From: Hyphomicrobiales bacterium
GTDB lineage: Bacteria > Pseudomonadota > Alphaproteobacteria > Rhizobiales > Rhizobiaceae
Assembly (NCBI GenBank): GCA_900470805.1
Contig: UCCA01000024.1
Location: 31,399-95,398 of the forward strand
Direction: 5' to 3'
DNA: 64,000 nucleotides
Positions 25,510 through 35,556 of this stretch are shown here, in pieces; the stretch's first letter is position 1; each line of letters begins with the position of its first letter. Both the position numbers and the translations under genes were made by a program. The notes beneath the pieces were generated by a model, which made no database searches, had not been told where the DNA came from, and was given only the letters and a program-made list of their open reading frames with translations.

Positions 25510-26796
25510 ATGGCGTTTGTTTCCATCCTGCGGCGTTACGTGCTGCCCGTGCTGCTTTCGACAGCGCTGACAACGTGTTCGACGGACGCTCTCGTCCCGC
25601 CCGGCAGCGTGGACAGCGGCACGAAGGTCGGCTCGATCTCGCCGCCTGGCCGCATCTCCGCCCCGATGAGAATGCAGGGCAGCGCCACCCAGCAGGCCTA
25701 TCCCGTTTCCAGCCAGCCCGTCGGCACGGCGCAGGGATCGGTCGATTATCTCGATACCCCCAATCTCGCTGGCACAGGCCAGCCGGCGCAGATGCCGCGT
25801 ATGAACAGCGACCAGGCGTCCGCCGGTGCGCGCGGCGTGGCCGGGCAGTTGCCGGGCCAGCCGCAGACATGGGGCGGGACCCAGGCGCTGGCGGTGCCGC
25901 CGGGTGGCGTCAACATGGATACAGAACTCGGCGCCGAGCCTGTGACCGGGCTGGCGCAGGAAGAACAGCAGCAGATCGCCGAAGGACAGTCCGACCAGCC
26001 TGTCGTCGATGGGATCGGGACGGACAATCCGACGCAGCTGAACCGCTCGCGGGCGCCGCGGCCGGCAAGTCAGGCGGCGATGGGGCAGGCTCAGGTCTGG
26101 GGCGACGGCAGCGCCGTTGTCGCGCCGGCGCGCGTGCCAGAAGAGGATGAGAGCCAGGAAGTGGCGATGCTGCGGCCGAACAATCCGATGAGCCAGCCGC
26201 TGATGAGCCAGCCGGCGCCCGTCGATCCCGGCGTCATGCCGACTTCGGAGCTTTCTTGCCGCCGCGAACTGAAGCGGATGGGCGTGGTGTTTACCGACAA
26301 GCCGCCGATTTCCAACGGGCCTGCGTGCCAGGTGCCTTATCCGATCTCGCTGCAGGGACTGTCCGGTGGCATCGGCGTGCGGCCGGCGGTGACGCTGAAC
26401 TGCCAGGTGACGCTCGCCTTCGCCAAGTGGGTGAAGAACGAACTCGCGCCGTCGGCGCGGTTTCGCTACTGGTCCGGCATCAAGACGATCCAGCCGCTCG
26501 GCGGCTACAGCTGCCGTCGCATGAACAACAGCCGGCAGAAGTACAATCCGATGTCGGAACATGCGCGCGGCAACGCGATCGACGTCGGCAAGTTCGTGCT
26601 GAAGAGCGGTCGCGAGATCGACATCCGCAAGAAGGGTCTGTTCTCCTTCCGCGAGGGCCGGCTGCTGAAGGCCGTTCGCACCGACAGCTGCAAGTACTTC
26701 AACACCGTTCTCGGCCCGGGCAGCAATCCGGAGCACTGGAACCACTTCCATTTCGATCTGCGCGAACGCAAGAGCGGCAAGGTCTATTGCGACTGA
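25510..26796 (+). CDS. Extensin-like C-terminal domain protein (LAS-fold, putative peptidoglycan peptidase)
   Basis: A 428-aa envelope protein. The N terminus is a signal sequence with a possible lipobox (STALTTCS, with Thr at -1, unusual). Residues about 25-245 are a Pro/Gln/Ala-rich linker. The C-terminal domain, from CRRELKRMGVVF, is the bacterial extensin-like module. It contains the zinc-peptidase signature of D-Ala-D-Ala/LAS enzymes: SEHARGNAIDVG (His and Asp ligands) and HWNHFHFDL (last His ligand). A role in trimming peptidoglycan is likely but the substrate is unproven. It stands alone. Confidence 0.85.
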   Translation: MAFVSILRRYVLPVLLSTALTTCSTDALVPPGSVDSGTKVGSISPPGRISAPMRMQGSATQQAYPVSSQPVGTAQGSVDYLDTPNLAGTGQPAQMPRMNSDQASAGARGVAGQLPGQPQTWGGTQALAVPPGGVNMDTELGAEPVTGLAQEEQQQIAEGQSDQPVVDGIGTDNPTQLNRSRAPRPASQAAMGQAQVWGDGSAVVAPARVPEEDESQEVAMLRPNNPMSQPLMSQPAPVDPGVMPTSELSCRRELKRMGVVFTDKPPISNGPACQVPYPISLQGLSGGIGVRPAVTLNCQVTLAFAKWVKNELAPSARFRYWSGIKTIQPLGGYSCRRMNNSRQKYNPMSEHARGNAIDVGKFVLKSGREIDIRKKGLFSFREGRLLKAVRTDSCKYFNTVLGPGSNPEHWNHFHFDLRERKSGKVYCD

Positions 26797-26879
26797 GCCG
26801 GCGCATGGTCGATCCTGGCCGGGTCGACGCGGGGCGGGAATCGATCTAGACGGGCTTCCTGTTTCGAGAGGAGTTGCCG

Positions 26880-27128
26880 ATGGTCGAGGGTAAGCGCCCG
26901 AATTTTCTGTATTTTATCGCAATCGTCGTGGTTGCCGCCATCGCCGTATTCGGCGGGCGCTGGTACGCCTATGTCGCTTATGCGAGCGATCCGTTCGACG
27001 AAGTCGGCATCAGCCTCAACATGAAAATGCCCGATGCCATTCGCGCCAAGGGCTGCGAAATGCTGAAGGCCCGCTTCGAGGGCAAGACGTTGCCGCCGGC
27101 CGGCTGCGCGGTGAATGGCGCTTGGTAA
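26880..27128 (+). CDS. Small membrane-anchored hypothetical protein
   Basis: An 82-aa protein with one N-terminal transmembrane helix (FLYFIAIVVVAAIAVFGGRWYAYVAYA) and a 50-residue exported or cytosolic tail containing two Cys (RAKGCEMLKARF, AGCAVNGAW) that could pair if periplasmic. GAGAGGAG precedes the ATG at 26880. A terminator lies downstream. It may be co-expressed with the extensin-like gene 84 bp upstream. Confidence 0.65.
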   Translation: MVEGKRPNFLYFIAIVVVAAIAVFGGRWYAYVAYASDPFDEVGISLNMKMPDAIRAKGCEMLKARFEGKTLPPAGCAVNGAW

Positions 27129-27206
27129 AGACTATGTCTGCCCAGCGACGAAGCCCATGACGCTTTAGACGGTAAGTGTCACTGATCGATGACACACTCA
27201 TACGTA

Positions 27207-27244
27207 GGCAATCCGGGAATTGATTTCCGGATTGCCTCGTTTTC
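27207..27244 (+). terminator. Intrinsic terminator
   Basis: GGCAATCCGG (27207-27216) pairs with CCGGATTGCC (27227-27236), followed by TCGTTTTC. It separates the small membrane protein from the ABC exporter genes. Confidence 0.75.
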
Positions 27245-27336
27245 GGGCAAATGAATACTCTGTTCGCAGGGGATGGGATGTCAAATCATCCAAGAACGGC
27301 TATATAGCGGCGAAATCCGTTCAAGAGTGTTCCTGC

Positions 27337-28259
<923 letters not shown>

Positions 28260-28263
<4 letters not shown>

Positions 28264-29021
28264 ATTTCGAAGCCATCAAGTCCATCTATTACTTCGAGAT
28301 GGCCCGCACCCGCCGCACCCTGCTGCAGAGCGTGGTGTCGCCCGTCATTTCGACCTCGCTCTATTTCATCGTCTTCGGTGCTGCCGTGGGGTCGCGTATC
28401 CAGGAAGTGGAAGGCATTTCCTACGGCGCCTTCATCACCCCCGGCCTGATCATGCTGACGCTTCTCGGCCAGTGCATCGGCAACGGGTCGTTCGGGATCT
28501 ATTTCCCGAAATTCACCGGCACGATCTACGAGGTGCTGTCGGCTCCGGTGGCAATGACGGAGATTCTGCTCGGCTATGTCGGGGCGGCGGCGACCAAGGG
28601 GTTGATGATCGGGGTGATCATCCTGTTGACGGCGAATGTCTTCGTCGACGTCAGGATCGAGCATCCGTTGATGATGGCGCTGTTCTTCGTGCTCACCGCC
28701 ATCACTTTCAGTCTGTTCGGCTTCATGATCGGGCTTTGGGCCAACAATTTCGAGCAACTGAACCTGATCCCGATGCTGGTGGTGCCGCCACTGACCTTCC
28801 TCGGCGGCAGCTTCTACTCGATCAACATGCTGCCACCCTTCTGGCAGGCGGTCAGCCATTTCAATCCGGTCCTCTACCTGGTCAGCGGCTTTCGCTGGAG
28901 CTTCTACGGTATCGCCGACGTCAACCCGCTGATCAGCCTCGGGATGATCTCGCTATTCCTGGCGCTGTGCCTGGGCACGCTCGGCTGGATGTTTAGGACC
29001 GGGTACAAGCTGCGCAACTGA
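28260..29021 (+). CDS. ABC-2 type transporter permease
   Basis: A 253-aa six-helix permease of the YadH group, starting at GTG inside the stop of the ATPase gene. Conserved features are FITPGLIMLTLLGQ after helix 2 and LTFLGGSFYSINMLPPFWQAVSHFNPVLYLVSGFRWSFYG near the C terminus. Together with the preceding gene it forms a minimal exporter, probably a homodimer of each subunit. Confidence 0.92.
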
Positions 29022-29204
29022 CGGGCCTGCGCAGGTAGGATAGGAGTTTGCGGGTGGCTGTTCGCCGCTGGCGCCGCTAGTCCTGTGATCGCGGCTGCGA
29101 ATACTGGTTGTTGCGCTTTGCTGCGGTTGCGTCCTAGATTGAATCTCCCAAGGCGCCACCTGTTTCAGGCGCCGCCACCCGCGGTTCAATTCACTGGTTC
29201 GACA

Positions 29205-30428
29205 TTGCCTTTCGATTTCCTTCTATCAAACGTTCGCGTGGGCGCGGACAGCACGCCTGTCGATATCGCCATCGCCGGCGGCAAGATTGCCGAGATCGGT
29301 CCATTGATCGCTCATTCCGGCCCCATCCAGGACGGGCAGGGGATGTTTGCCTTTGGCGGCTTCGTCGAGAGCCATATTCATCTCGACAAGGCGATGATCC
29401 TCGACCGCTGCCCGATCTGCGAGGGAACGCTCTGCGAGGCAATCGCGCTGACGGCAAAGGCGAAGGCCGGCTTTACCGAGGCCGACGTCTATCTCCGGGC
29501 AAGCCAGGTGGTCGAGAAGGCCATCCTGCAGGGCACGACGCGGATGCGCAGCTTCGTCGAGGTCGATCCGCGGGCAGGGTTCCGGTCGCTGGACGCGCTG
29601 CTGCGGGTGGGGCGCGACTACGCCTGGGCTATCGATATCGAGCTTTGCGCCTTTGCGCAGGAGGGGATCACCAACGAACCGGAAACGGCTGATATGCTGG
29701 CGCAGGCACTGGAGAAGGGCGCGCATCTGGTCGGTGGCTGCCCCTATACGGATCCCGATCCGCAGGCACATGTCGAGGCGATCTTCGAACTGGCGCTGCG
29801 CTATGACGTCGATGTCGATTTTCACGCCGATTTCGATCTCGATCCCGACAATTCCATCCTGCCGAAAATCGCTGCCGAGACCATCCGGCATGGCTATCAG
29901 GGGCGGGTGTCGGTCGGGCACGTGACCAAGCTCGCGGCGATGACGCCGGAGGCCTTGAAGACCGCAGCCGGCCTCCTCGCCGAGGCCGGTATTGCCGTGA
30001 CCATCCTGCCGGCGACCGATCTGTTTCTGACCGGCCGCGGGTTGCAGCGGCTGGCGCCGCGTGGCGTGGCACCAGGCTCGGTGCTGAGCGCGCATGGCGT
30101 TCTCGTCAGCCTCGCCAGCAACAATATTCTGAACCCGTTCACGCCATTCGGCGATTGCTCGCTCGCCCGTATCGCCAATCTCTACGCCAACGTGGCGCAT
30201 CTGGCGCGCGACGTCGATATGGAGCAGGTGTTTTCGATGGTAACGGCCAATGCCGCGCTTCAACTGCGCGTGCCCTACGGCATCAGCGTCGGCTCTATCG
30301 CCGATATCGTGTTGATCGATGCGCAAAGCGCCAGTGACGCGATGCGGTCGATCGCACCGGTCGCGGCAGGCTGGAAGCGGGGGCGCAAGACGTTCGAGCG
30401 GCCGCGGGCCAAGCTCTACCGGCCGTGA
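29205..30428 (+). CDS. Amidohydrolase, cytosine-deaminase/AtzC-like
   Basis: A 407-aa metal-dependent amidohydrolase. Motif I is ESHIHLDKAM, typical of cytosine deaminases and N-isopropylammelide hydrolases; further metal ligands are in VDFHADFDLD and the SVGHVTKL strand; an Asp is in the NNILNPFTPFGD loop. It deaminates or hydrolyses a nitrogen heterocycle. There is no ATG at the expected place; TTG 29205 (LPFDFLLSNVRVG) matches the family N terminus, while the frame itself is open to 29085. The stop overlaps a possible GTG of the next gene, so both are likely co-transcribed. Confidence 0.85.
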   Translation: MPFDFLLSNVRVGADSTPVDIAIAGGKIAEIGPLIAHSGPIQDGQGMFAFGGFVESHIHLDKAMILDRCPICEGTLCEAIALTAKAKAGFTEADVYLRASQVVEKAILQGTTRMRSFVEVDPRAGFRSLDALLRVGRDYAWAIDIELCAFAQEGITNEPETADMLAQALEKGAHLVGGCPYTDPDPQAHVEAIFELALRYDVDVDFHADFDLDPDNSILPKIAAETIRHGYQGRVSVGHVTKLAAMTPEALKTAAGLLAEAGIAVTILPATDLFLTGRGLQRLAPRGVAPGSVLSAHGVLVSLASNNILNPFTPFGDCSLARIANLYANVAHLARDVDMEQVFSMVTANAALQLRVPYGISVGSIADIVLIDAQSASDAMRSIAPVAAGWKRGRKTFERPRAKLYRP

Positions 30429-30457
30429 ATGCGGCTGGACATTCGGGAAGAACAGAG

Positions 30458-32026
30458 ATGACCACAGGATTCAAACCAGCACGCGCCATGGTGACCAGTC
30501 CGCACAGGCTGGCGACGGAAGCGGGTGTCGCAGTTCTTGCCGAGGGCGGCAACGCCATCGAGGCGGCGATTGCCGTGGCTGCCGTCCTGTCGGTGACCTA
30601 CCCGCATTTCTGCGGCATCGGCGGCGATGCGGTCTGGATGCTGGCGGATGGCGAGGGCAGGCGGAACTGCCTGCTCGGGATCGGTCAGGCGGCGGCGAGC
30701 GCCGACAGCATCGAGCAGATCGCGCAGCGTGGGCCGATGTCCGCGCTCACCACGGCGTGTGCCGTCGACAGTTGGGGGGAGGCGCAGGCTTTTTCCGCCG
30801 CCAACTGGCGGGGTGGGCTCCATCTCGGTCGATTGCTGGCGCCGGCGGTGGGCTATGCCCGAGACGGCTTCGCGATGACAGCATCGCAGGCTTTCTGGCT
30901 GGATTTGCGCAGGGAGGAAGCAGCCGGCTGGCCGGGCTTTGCCGAATTGTTCATGCCGGGCGACATGAGTGACGGCCTCTTCCGCCAGAAGGCGTTGGCC
31001 GATACGCTCGAACGCATCGGCGATCATGGAGCGCGTGAATTCTACGAGGGTGATCTCGCCCGTCGTATCGCCGAGGGGCTGGCTGCCGCGGGCGCGCCGA
31101 TCACCGCCGCCGATCTTGCGGCCACCCGCACCCGCAGCGCAGAGCCGCTCAGCCTCGCCTATGGCAATACCGTTCTATTGGCGCCACCGCCGCCGACACA
31201 GGGTGTTACGACACTTGAAATCATGGGTATTCTCGACCGTCTCGGCGCGCGCCGATTTGCGGCCGGCAGCACGGAATTTTACCATTGCTGCGTCGAGGCG
31301 ATCAAACGGGCATTTCTCGACCGCCACGGCATCGGCGATCCAGACGAGGCCGTGGTCCCGGTCGAGCGCTGGCTTTCGGATGAGCATCTTGCGGCGCAGG
31401 CCGCCGATATCGACATGGCGTCGGCGCTTGGCTGGCCGCAGCCTTTCAAGACAGGCGATACCGTGTTCTTCGCGGCGGCGGACAGCGAGGGGCGTTGCGC
31501 CAGCGTCTTGCAGAGCACCTATTTCGACTGGGGCAGTGGCGTCGTTGCCGGCGATACCGGCATTCTCTGGCAGAACCGCGGCGGTGCGTTCAACCTGATC
31601 GACGGCCACCCGAACCGGCTGCGGCCGGGAAAACGGCCGTTCTATACGCTCAATCCGGGCATTGCGCTGAAAGACGGAAAGCCGCATCTTCTTTACGGAA
31701 CACAGGGTGCGGACGGACAACCGCAGACGCTGTCTGTCGTCCTCAGCCTGCTGCTCGATCACGGCTATACGCCGGAGCAGGCGCTGGCAGCGCCGCGCTT
31801 CCTGCTTGGTCGGACGTTTTCCGACAATCGGGACACATTGAAGGTCGAAGGCGACATCGCTCCCGGCACGGTCGAGGGCCTTGCGGCACTCGGCCATCCG
31901 ATAAGCCCGATCGCGGCGAAAAGCCCGCTTGCCGGACAGGCCGGCGTGATCCGCATCGACGGCAATGGCGCCATCGACGGGGCACACGATCCGCGCAGCG
32001 ATGGCGTCGCCATTGGGCTCCTGTGA
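30458..32026 (+). CDS. Gamma-glutamyltransferase-family Ntn hydrolase (possibly oxamate amidohydrolase-like)
   Basis: A 522-aa proenzyme of the GGT family that self-cleaves before a Thr. The N-terminal part shows AGVAVLAEGGNAIEAAIA and CGIGGDAVWML; the expected nucleophile is Thr335 in KTGDTVFFAAAD, followed by STYFDWGSGVVAGDTGILWQNR. There is no signal peptide, unlike periplasmic GGT, which favours an intracellular acyl-amide hydrolase such as the HpxW oxamate amidohydrolase group. Partnership with a cytosine-deaminase-like gene suggests nitrogen-heterocycle or amide catabolism. ATG 30458 has GGGAAG upstream; GTG 30425 is an alternative. Confidence 0.82.
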   Translation: MTTGFKPARAMVTSPHRLATEAGVAVLAEGGNAIEAAIAVAAVLSVTYPHFCGIGGDAVWMLADGEGRRNCLLGIGQAAASADSIEQIAQRGPMSALTTACAVDSWGEAQAFSAANWRGGLHLGRLLAPAVGYARDGFAMTASQAFWLDLRREEAAGWPGFAELFMPGDMSDGLFRQKALADTLERIGDHGAREFYEGDLARRIAEGLAAAGAPITAADLAATRTRSAEPLSLAYGNTVLLAPPPPTQGVTTLEIMGILDRLGARRFAAGSTEFYHCCVEAIKRAFLDRHGIGDPDEAVVPVERWLSDEHLAAQAADIDMASALGWPQPFKTGDTVFFAAADSEGRCASVLQSTYFDWGSGVVAGDTGILWQNRGGAFNLIDGHPNRLRPGKRPFYTLNPGIALKDGKPHLLYGTQGADGQPQTLSVVLSLLLDHGYTPEQALAAPRFLLGRTFSDNRDTLKVEGDIAPGTVEGLAALGHPISPIAAKSPLAGQAGVIRIDGNGAIDGAHDPRSDGVAIGLL

Positions 32027-32059
32027 GCCAAGCCCGAGGTCGGTTAGGCCACGCGGCGG

Positions 32060-32761
32060 CTAGTCGCGCATCCTGAGCTCGTCGGTCTGCATCTGTAGCG
32101 AGCCGAGTGTCTCCAGAAAGCTCATGCCGAGCAGGCTCTGGTCGAGCTTGCCGTCCTCGGCGACGCTGGCCGTGACGTTGTTGCGGACGATCGGGCCGAT
32201 CGCCACTTCCGACAGGGTGACCGGCGCCGCCTGGGTGCGGCCGTTGGCGGTCATCACGTTCATCGAGTAGGTGAGGTTGTCGGGGATGATGCCGACGCGT
32301 TCGGCATCCTCGCGCGACAGCGCCACCATGCTGGCGCCGGTATCGACGAGCATCGAGATGGTCTGGCCGTTGACCTCGACGTCGGCTTCGAAATGGCCGT
32401 TCAGCAGCTTGTGCAGGATGACCTCCTGGCCGCCTTCGCTGGTGGTGACGACGACGGCGCGGCCGGGCACGAGGCCGGCGAGCAGGCGGTTGCCGATGGC
32501 GGCTGCGTCCTGCCGGTAGAGATAGGCGGTGGCGAGCGCGAGGATAAGTACCAGCCAGATCATCATGTGGCGCACGGTTTCGCCGACGCTGATGCGGCGA
32601 CCCCAGATGCCGGCGGCAAGCATCAGCGCGATCGGCAGGAGATACATCATGCGGCCGAAGTCATCGGTTTTGACGCCGAGGATCTTCGGGCTGTCATGGT
32701 TGAGGAGCAGGATTATCAGGCCGATACCGAGACCGCCAAGGCCGATCGTCATCCTGTTCAT
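32060..32761 (-). CDS. Retropepsin-like aspartic protease (TIGR02281-type), membrane-anchored
   Basis: A 233-aa protein with two to three N-terminal membrane helices and a C-terminal clan AA aspartic protease domain. The catalytic motif is MLVDTGASMVALS, preceded by GHFEADVEVNG and ending LLGMSFLETLGSLQMQTDELRM. A single DTG motif implies activity as a dimer. Its start overlaps the DUF1289 gene stop by 4 bp. The substrate is unknown; in alphaproteobacteria such proteins are widespread but little studied. Confidence 0.85.
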   Translation of the reverse strand: MNRMTIGLGGLGIGLIILLLNHDSPKILGVKTDDFGRMMYLLPIALMLAAGIWGRRISVGETVRHMMIWLVLILALATAYLYRQDAAAIGNRLLAGLVPGRAVVVTTSEGGQEVILHKLLNGHFEADVEVNGQTISMLVDTGASMVALSREDAERVGIIPDNLTYSMNVMTANGRTQAAPVTLSEVAIGPIVRNNVTASVAEDGKLDQSLLGMSFLETLGSLQMQTDELRMRD

Positions 32762-32970
32762 GCCGGCTGCTCCATCCGATTGGCGGCGACGTGCTCTTCT
32801 TCCATCGATGGCATTGTTCTCAGGCGGGCAGGCAGCGCGCGTATCAATGCCTGCCTCTCCTGATCGGAAAACGCCGTCCAGCCGCCGATCTCCTCGATCG
32901 TGCGGCCGCAGCCGACGCAGAAGCCGCTTGGTGAATCGATCGCGCAAACGTGGATGCAAGGGCTCAGCAT
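32758..32970 (-). CDS. DUF1289 small cysteine protein
   Basis: A 70-aa protein with the DUF1289 signature MLSPCIHVCAIDSPSGFCVGCGRTIEEIGGW: four conserved cysteines in C-x3-C and C-x2-C pairs that could bind zinc or an Fe-S cluster. The family is also known as Fe-S-like proteins of unknown role. ATG 32970 is the family start. ATGA overlap with the protease gene. Confidence 0.9.
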   Translation of the reverse strand: MLSPCIHVCAIDSPSGFCVGCGRTIEEIGGWTAFSDQERQALIRALPARLRTMPSMEEEHVAANRMEQPA

Positions 32971-32989
32971 GACAAATGATATCGTTGTT

Positions 32990-33772
32990 TCACAATGCCA
33001 TGGCAAGGGCGCAAAACGCCGCGGCTTCGGAAATCTGCGCTGCGGCGCCCAACGTGTCGCCGGTATGGCCGCCGAGCGTCCTTCGAACGATCCTGCCGAA
33101 GACCAACACCGATATGCCCGCCGCCAGCAGGCTGCAAACTAGCGGTAGCAGGCCGAGGCTCGGCCAGATGAGCAGGGCGGCAAGCAGACAGCCGGAGACC
33201 AGCGCCGTCTGCATGATACCCTCACTTGGCCGTCCGACGGCTGCAGCGACGCCGTCGCTCTTGGCGGGCGGCAGGCGCTGCCAGTGCCAGACCATCGCGC
33301 AGCGGCTGATGCAGCCGACGGCCGGCAGCGCCAGCGCGGCGGCGAATGGTACAGCCCCGCGGGCAATGGCGGCGATTGCGGCGGCGCGGATGGCGAAAGA
33401 GAGGATCAGCGCGATGGCGCCATAGGTTCCGATGCGGCTGTCCTTCATGATCGACAAGCTGTGGTCGCGGTCGCGTCCACCACCTATGCCGTCGGCGCAA
33501 TCGGCAAGCCCGTCCTCGTGCAGCGCGCCTGATACGATCGCCTGGACGGCGAGGGCGACCAGCGCCGACATCAACCGGTCGGCATGCAGGCTCAGCATCA
33601 GCAGCAGCACGATGGCGGGCAGGATGCCGATGAGAATGCCGGCGACCGGGAAGGCGCGGGCGACGCGGCCGAGCTTGCCGTCATAGCCGGCAAAGGCGGA
33701 TTTCGGCATCGGGATACGGCTCAGGAATGCGACGGCGCGCGCGATATCGGCCGCATAGGTTGCGATGTTCAT
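32990..33772 (-). CDS. cobS: Adenosylcobinamide-GDP ribazoletransferase (cobalamin synthase)
   Basis: Inner-membrane enzyme (260 aa) that joins adenosylcobinamide-GDP with alpha-ribazole(-phosphate) in the last steps of B12 synthesis; called CobV in rhizobial nomenclature. The family motif is SGALHEDGLADCADGIGGG followed by SLSIMKDSRIGTYGA, which binds Mg2+. About seven hydrophobic helices are visible. The ATG at 33772 (MNIATYAADIARAVAFLSRIP) matches the family start. It is divergent from cobT. Confidence 0.93.
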   Translation of the reverse strand: MNIATYAADIARAVAFLSRIPMPKSAFAGYDGKLGRVARAFPVAGILIGILPAIVLLLMLSLHADRLMSALVALAVQAIVSGALHEDGLADCADGIGGGRDRDHSLSIMKDSRIGTYGAIALILSFAIRAAAIAAIARGAVPFAAALALPAVGCISRCAMVWHWQRLPPAKSDGVAAAVGRPSEGIMQTALVSGCLLAALLIWPSLGLLPLVCSLLAAGISVLVFGRIVRRTLGGHTGDTLGAAAQISEAAAFCALAMAL

Positions 33773-33910
33773 TCCGTGTCTGCCCCCGAGACCGTATGCG
33801 GCGCTTTTGCAGTTGTTCCGCTGCTCGGCTGCCTTTAAGAGAGTGGCCGTGAAAGAAGCTGATTTGCAGCCAAAAGACAAGTTTATAGACGAGACAAGGA
33901 AGCCGCATTC

Positions 33911-34927
33911 ATGAGCGTTTCAGGCCTGCCGTTCGACGATTTCCGCGCCCTTCTGCGCGATCTGCCCGGTCCGGACGCGCGGGCGCTTGTGGCGGCGCGC
34001 GAGCGCGATGCGCAGCTGACAAAGCCGCCCGGCGGCTTGGGCCGGCTTGAGGAAATCGCCTTCTGGCTTGCTGCCTGGACGGGCCGGACGCCGGCCGTCA
34101 ACCGGCCGCTGGTGGCGATCTTTGCCGGCAACCACGGTGTCGTCAAACAGGATATCACGCCGTTTCCGCCATCGGTGACGCAGCAGATGGTCGAGAATTT
34201 CGCGGCCGGCGGCGCGGCCATCAACCAGATCTGTGTGGCCTATGATCTCGGCCTCAAGGTTTTCGACCTGGCGCTCGACTATCCCACAGGCGATATTACC
34301 GAGGAGCCGGCGTTGTCGGAACGCGACTGCGCCGCCACCATGGCCTTCGGCATGGAGGCGATCGCCGGCGGCACCGACCTCTTGTGCATCGGCGAAATGG
34401 GCATTGGCAACACGACGATCGCCGCGGCGATCAACTACGCGCTCTACGGCGGCAACGCGCGCGACTGGGTCGGTCCGGGCACCGGTTCGCAGGGCGAGAT
34501 GTTGGAGCGCAAGGTGGCCGCGGTCGAGAAGGCAGTGGCGCTGCACAGCGATCATCTCGACGATCCGCTGGAAATCATGCGTCGTCTTGGCGGACGTGAG
34601 ATCGCCGCGATGGCCGGCGCCATACTGGCCGCGCGCGTCGAGAAGATCCCGGTGCTGATCGACGGCTACGTCGCAACGGCGGCGGCGGCGATCCTGCAGG
34701 CTGCCAATCCGTCGGCGCTCGATCACTGCCTGATCGGCCATGTCTCGGGCGAACCTGGACATCTGCGTGCCATCGAAATGCTCGGCAAGACACCGCTTCT
34801 GGCGCTCGGCATGCGGCTCGGCGAGGGCACGGGCGCGGCGCTTGCCGCCGGTATCGTCAAGGCCGCTGCTGCCTGCCACTCCGGCATGGCGACTTTTGCA
34901 CAGGCCGGCGTCACGAACACGCATTGA
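33911..34927 (+). CDS. cobT: Nicotinate-nucleotide:dimethylbenzimidazole phosphoribosyltransferase
   Basis: Makes alpha-ribazole phosphate for the lower axial ligand of cobalamin (338 aa; CobU in Pseudomonas denitrificans naming). Conserved parts are KPPGGLGRLEEIAFWLA, FAGNHGVV, the active region CIGEMGIGNTTIAAA and HCLIGHVSGEPGH, with the catalytic Glu in the C-terminal GMRLGEGTGAALA. The spacer to cobS is only 138 bp and I see no cobalamin riboswitch in it. Confidence 0.95.
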   Translation: MSVSGLPFDDFRALLRDLPGPDARALVAARERDAQLTKPPGGLGRLEEIAFWLAAWTGRTPAVNRPLVAIFAGNHGVVKQDITPFPPSVTQQMVENFAAGGAAINQICVAYDLGLKVFDLALDYPTGDITEEPALSERDCAATMAFGMEAIAGGTDLLCIGEMGIGNTTIAAAINYALYGGNARDWVGPGTGSQGEMLERKVAAVEKAVALHSDHLDDPLEIMRRLGGREIAAMAGAILAARVEKIPVLIDGYVATAAAAILQAANPSALDHCLIGHVSGEPGHLRAIEMLGKTPLLALGMRLGEGTGAALAAGIVKAAAACHSGMATFAQAGVTNTH

Positions 34928-35060
34928 TCACTGGAGAGCTTCAGGTTCGTGACAGGTTTGTGACGGAAGGGTTGCGACAGGCACCGTGAACCGGTATTCG
35001 CATTTTTCTGACATGGCGCGGCAGGGATTGCCGCCGCCGACCTGACGACGAGGACGCCCA

Positions 35061-35441
35061 ATGAAGCCTGCCGTGACCAAACTCACCGGCATCAGCCACT
35101 TTTTTGCCGCCGCAAGCTATTCGCTCGGCGGCTTCAAGCGACTGATCAAGGAGGCTGCGTTCCGGCAGGAGCTGCTGTTTGCCGCCGTTGCGTTGATCCT
35201 GCTTCTGGCTGTCGGCGCGACGCTGGTCGAACTGATGATCGCCGTCATGCTTTTCCTGGTGCTGTTTGCCGTCGAGGCGCTGAACACGGCCATCGAGGAA
35301 GTGATCGACCGGATTTCGCCGGAAATCTCCAGCGTCGGCAAGCACGCGAAGGATCTGGGATCGTTCGCGGTGCTCTGCATGCTGGCGGCGTGCGGGCTGT
35401 TTCTGCTGTTCACGGTCGGCAAGCATCTGCTGTTTGGGTGA
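35061..35441 (+). CDS. dgkA: Diacylglycerol kinase
   Basis: A 126-aa three-helix inner-membrane kinase that recycles diacylglycerol to phosphatidate, for example after osmoregulated glucan modification. The catalytic signature is EALNTAIEEVIDRI, followed by HAKDLGSFAVLCMLA. The N-terminal amphipathic part (FKRLIKEAAFRQELLFAA) is typical. Monocistronic, following cobT by 133 bp. Confidence 0.94.
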   Translation: MKPAVTKLTGISHFFAAASYSLGGFKRLIKEAAFRQELLFAAVALILLLAVGATLVELMIAVMLFLVLFAVEALNTAIEEVIDRISPEISSVGKHAKDLGSFAVLCMLAACGLFLLFTVGKHLLFG

Positions 35442-35506
35442 GCCACCAGAGCGACTTTACGGTGTAACCGGTTGTTGTTACGCCTAAAGCGCATCTTTTG
35501 CGTGTG

Positions 35507-35512
35507 TATAAT
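35507..35512 (+). promoter_or_regulatory. TATAAT -10 element candidate
   Basis: A perfect -10 hexamer in GTGTGTATAATGTG lies 44 bp before the GTG start of the following membrane-protein gene. No good -35 is visible at the usual spacing. Confidence 0.4.
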
Positions 35513-35556
35513 GTGCGCCATCGTTCTTCCGTTCCGAGTGTGGATGGAGGTCGACG

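Noticed and set aside
33773..33910. Cobalamin riboswitch between cobS and cobT
   Set aside because: The spacer is too short and lacks a recognisable B12-box.
35461..35484. GGTGTAAC/GTTACGCC hairpin after dgkA as a terminator
   Set aside because: Short stem with a wobble and no T-tract.
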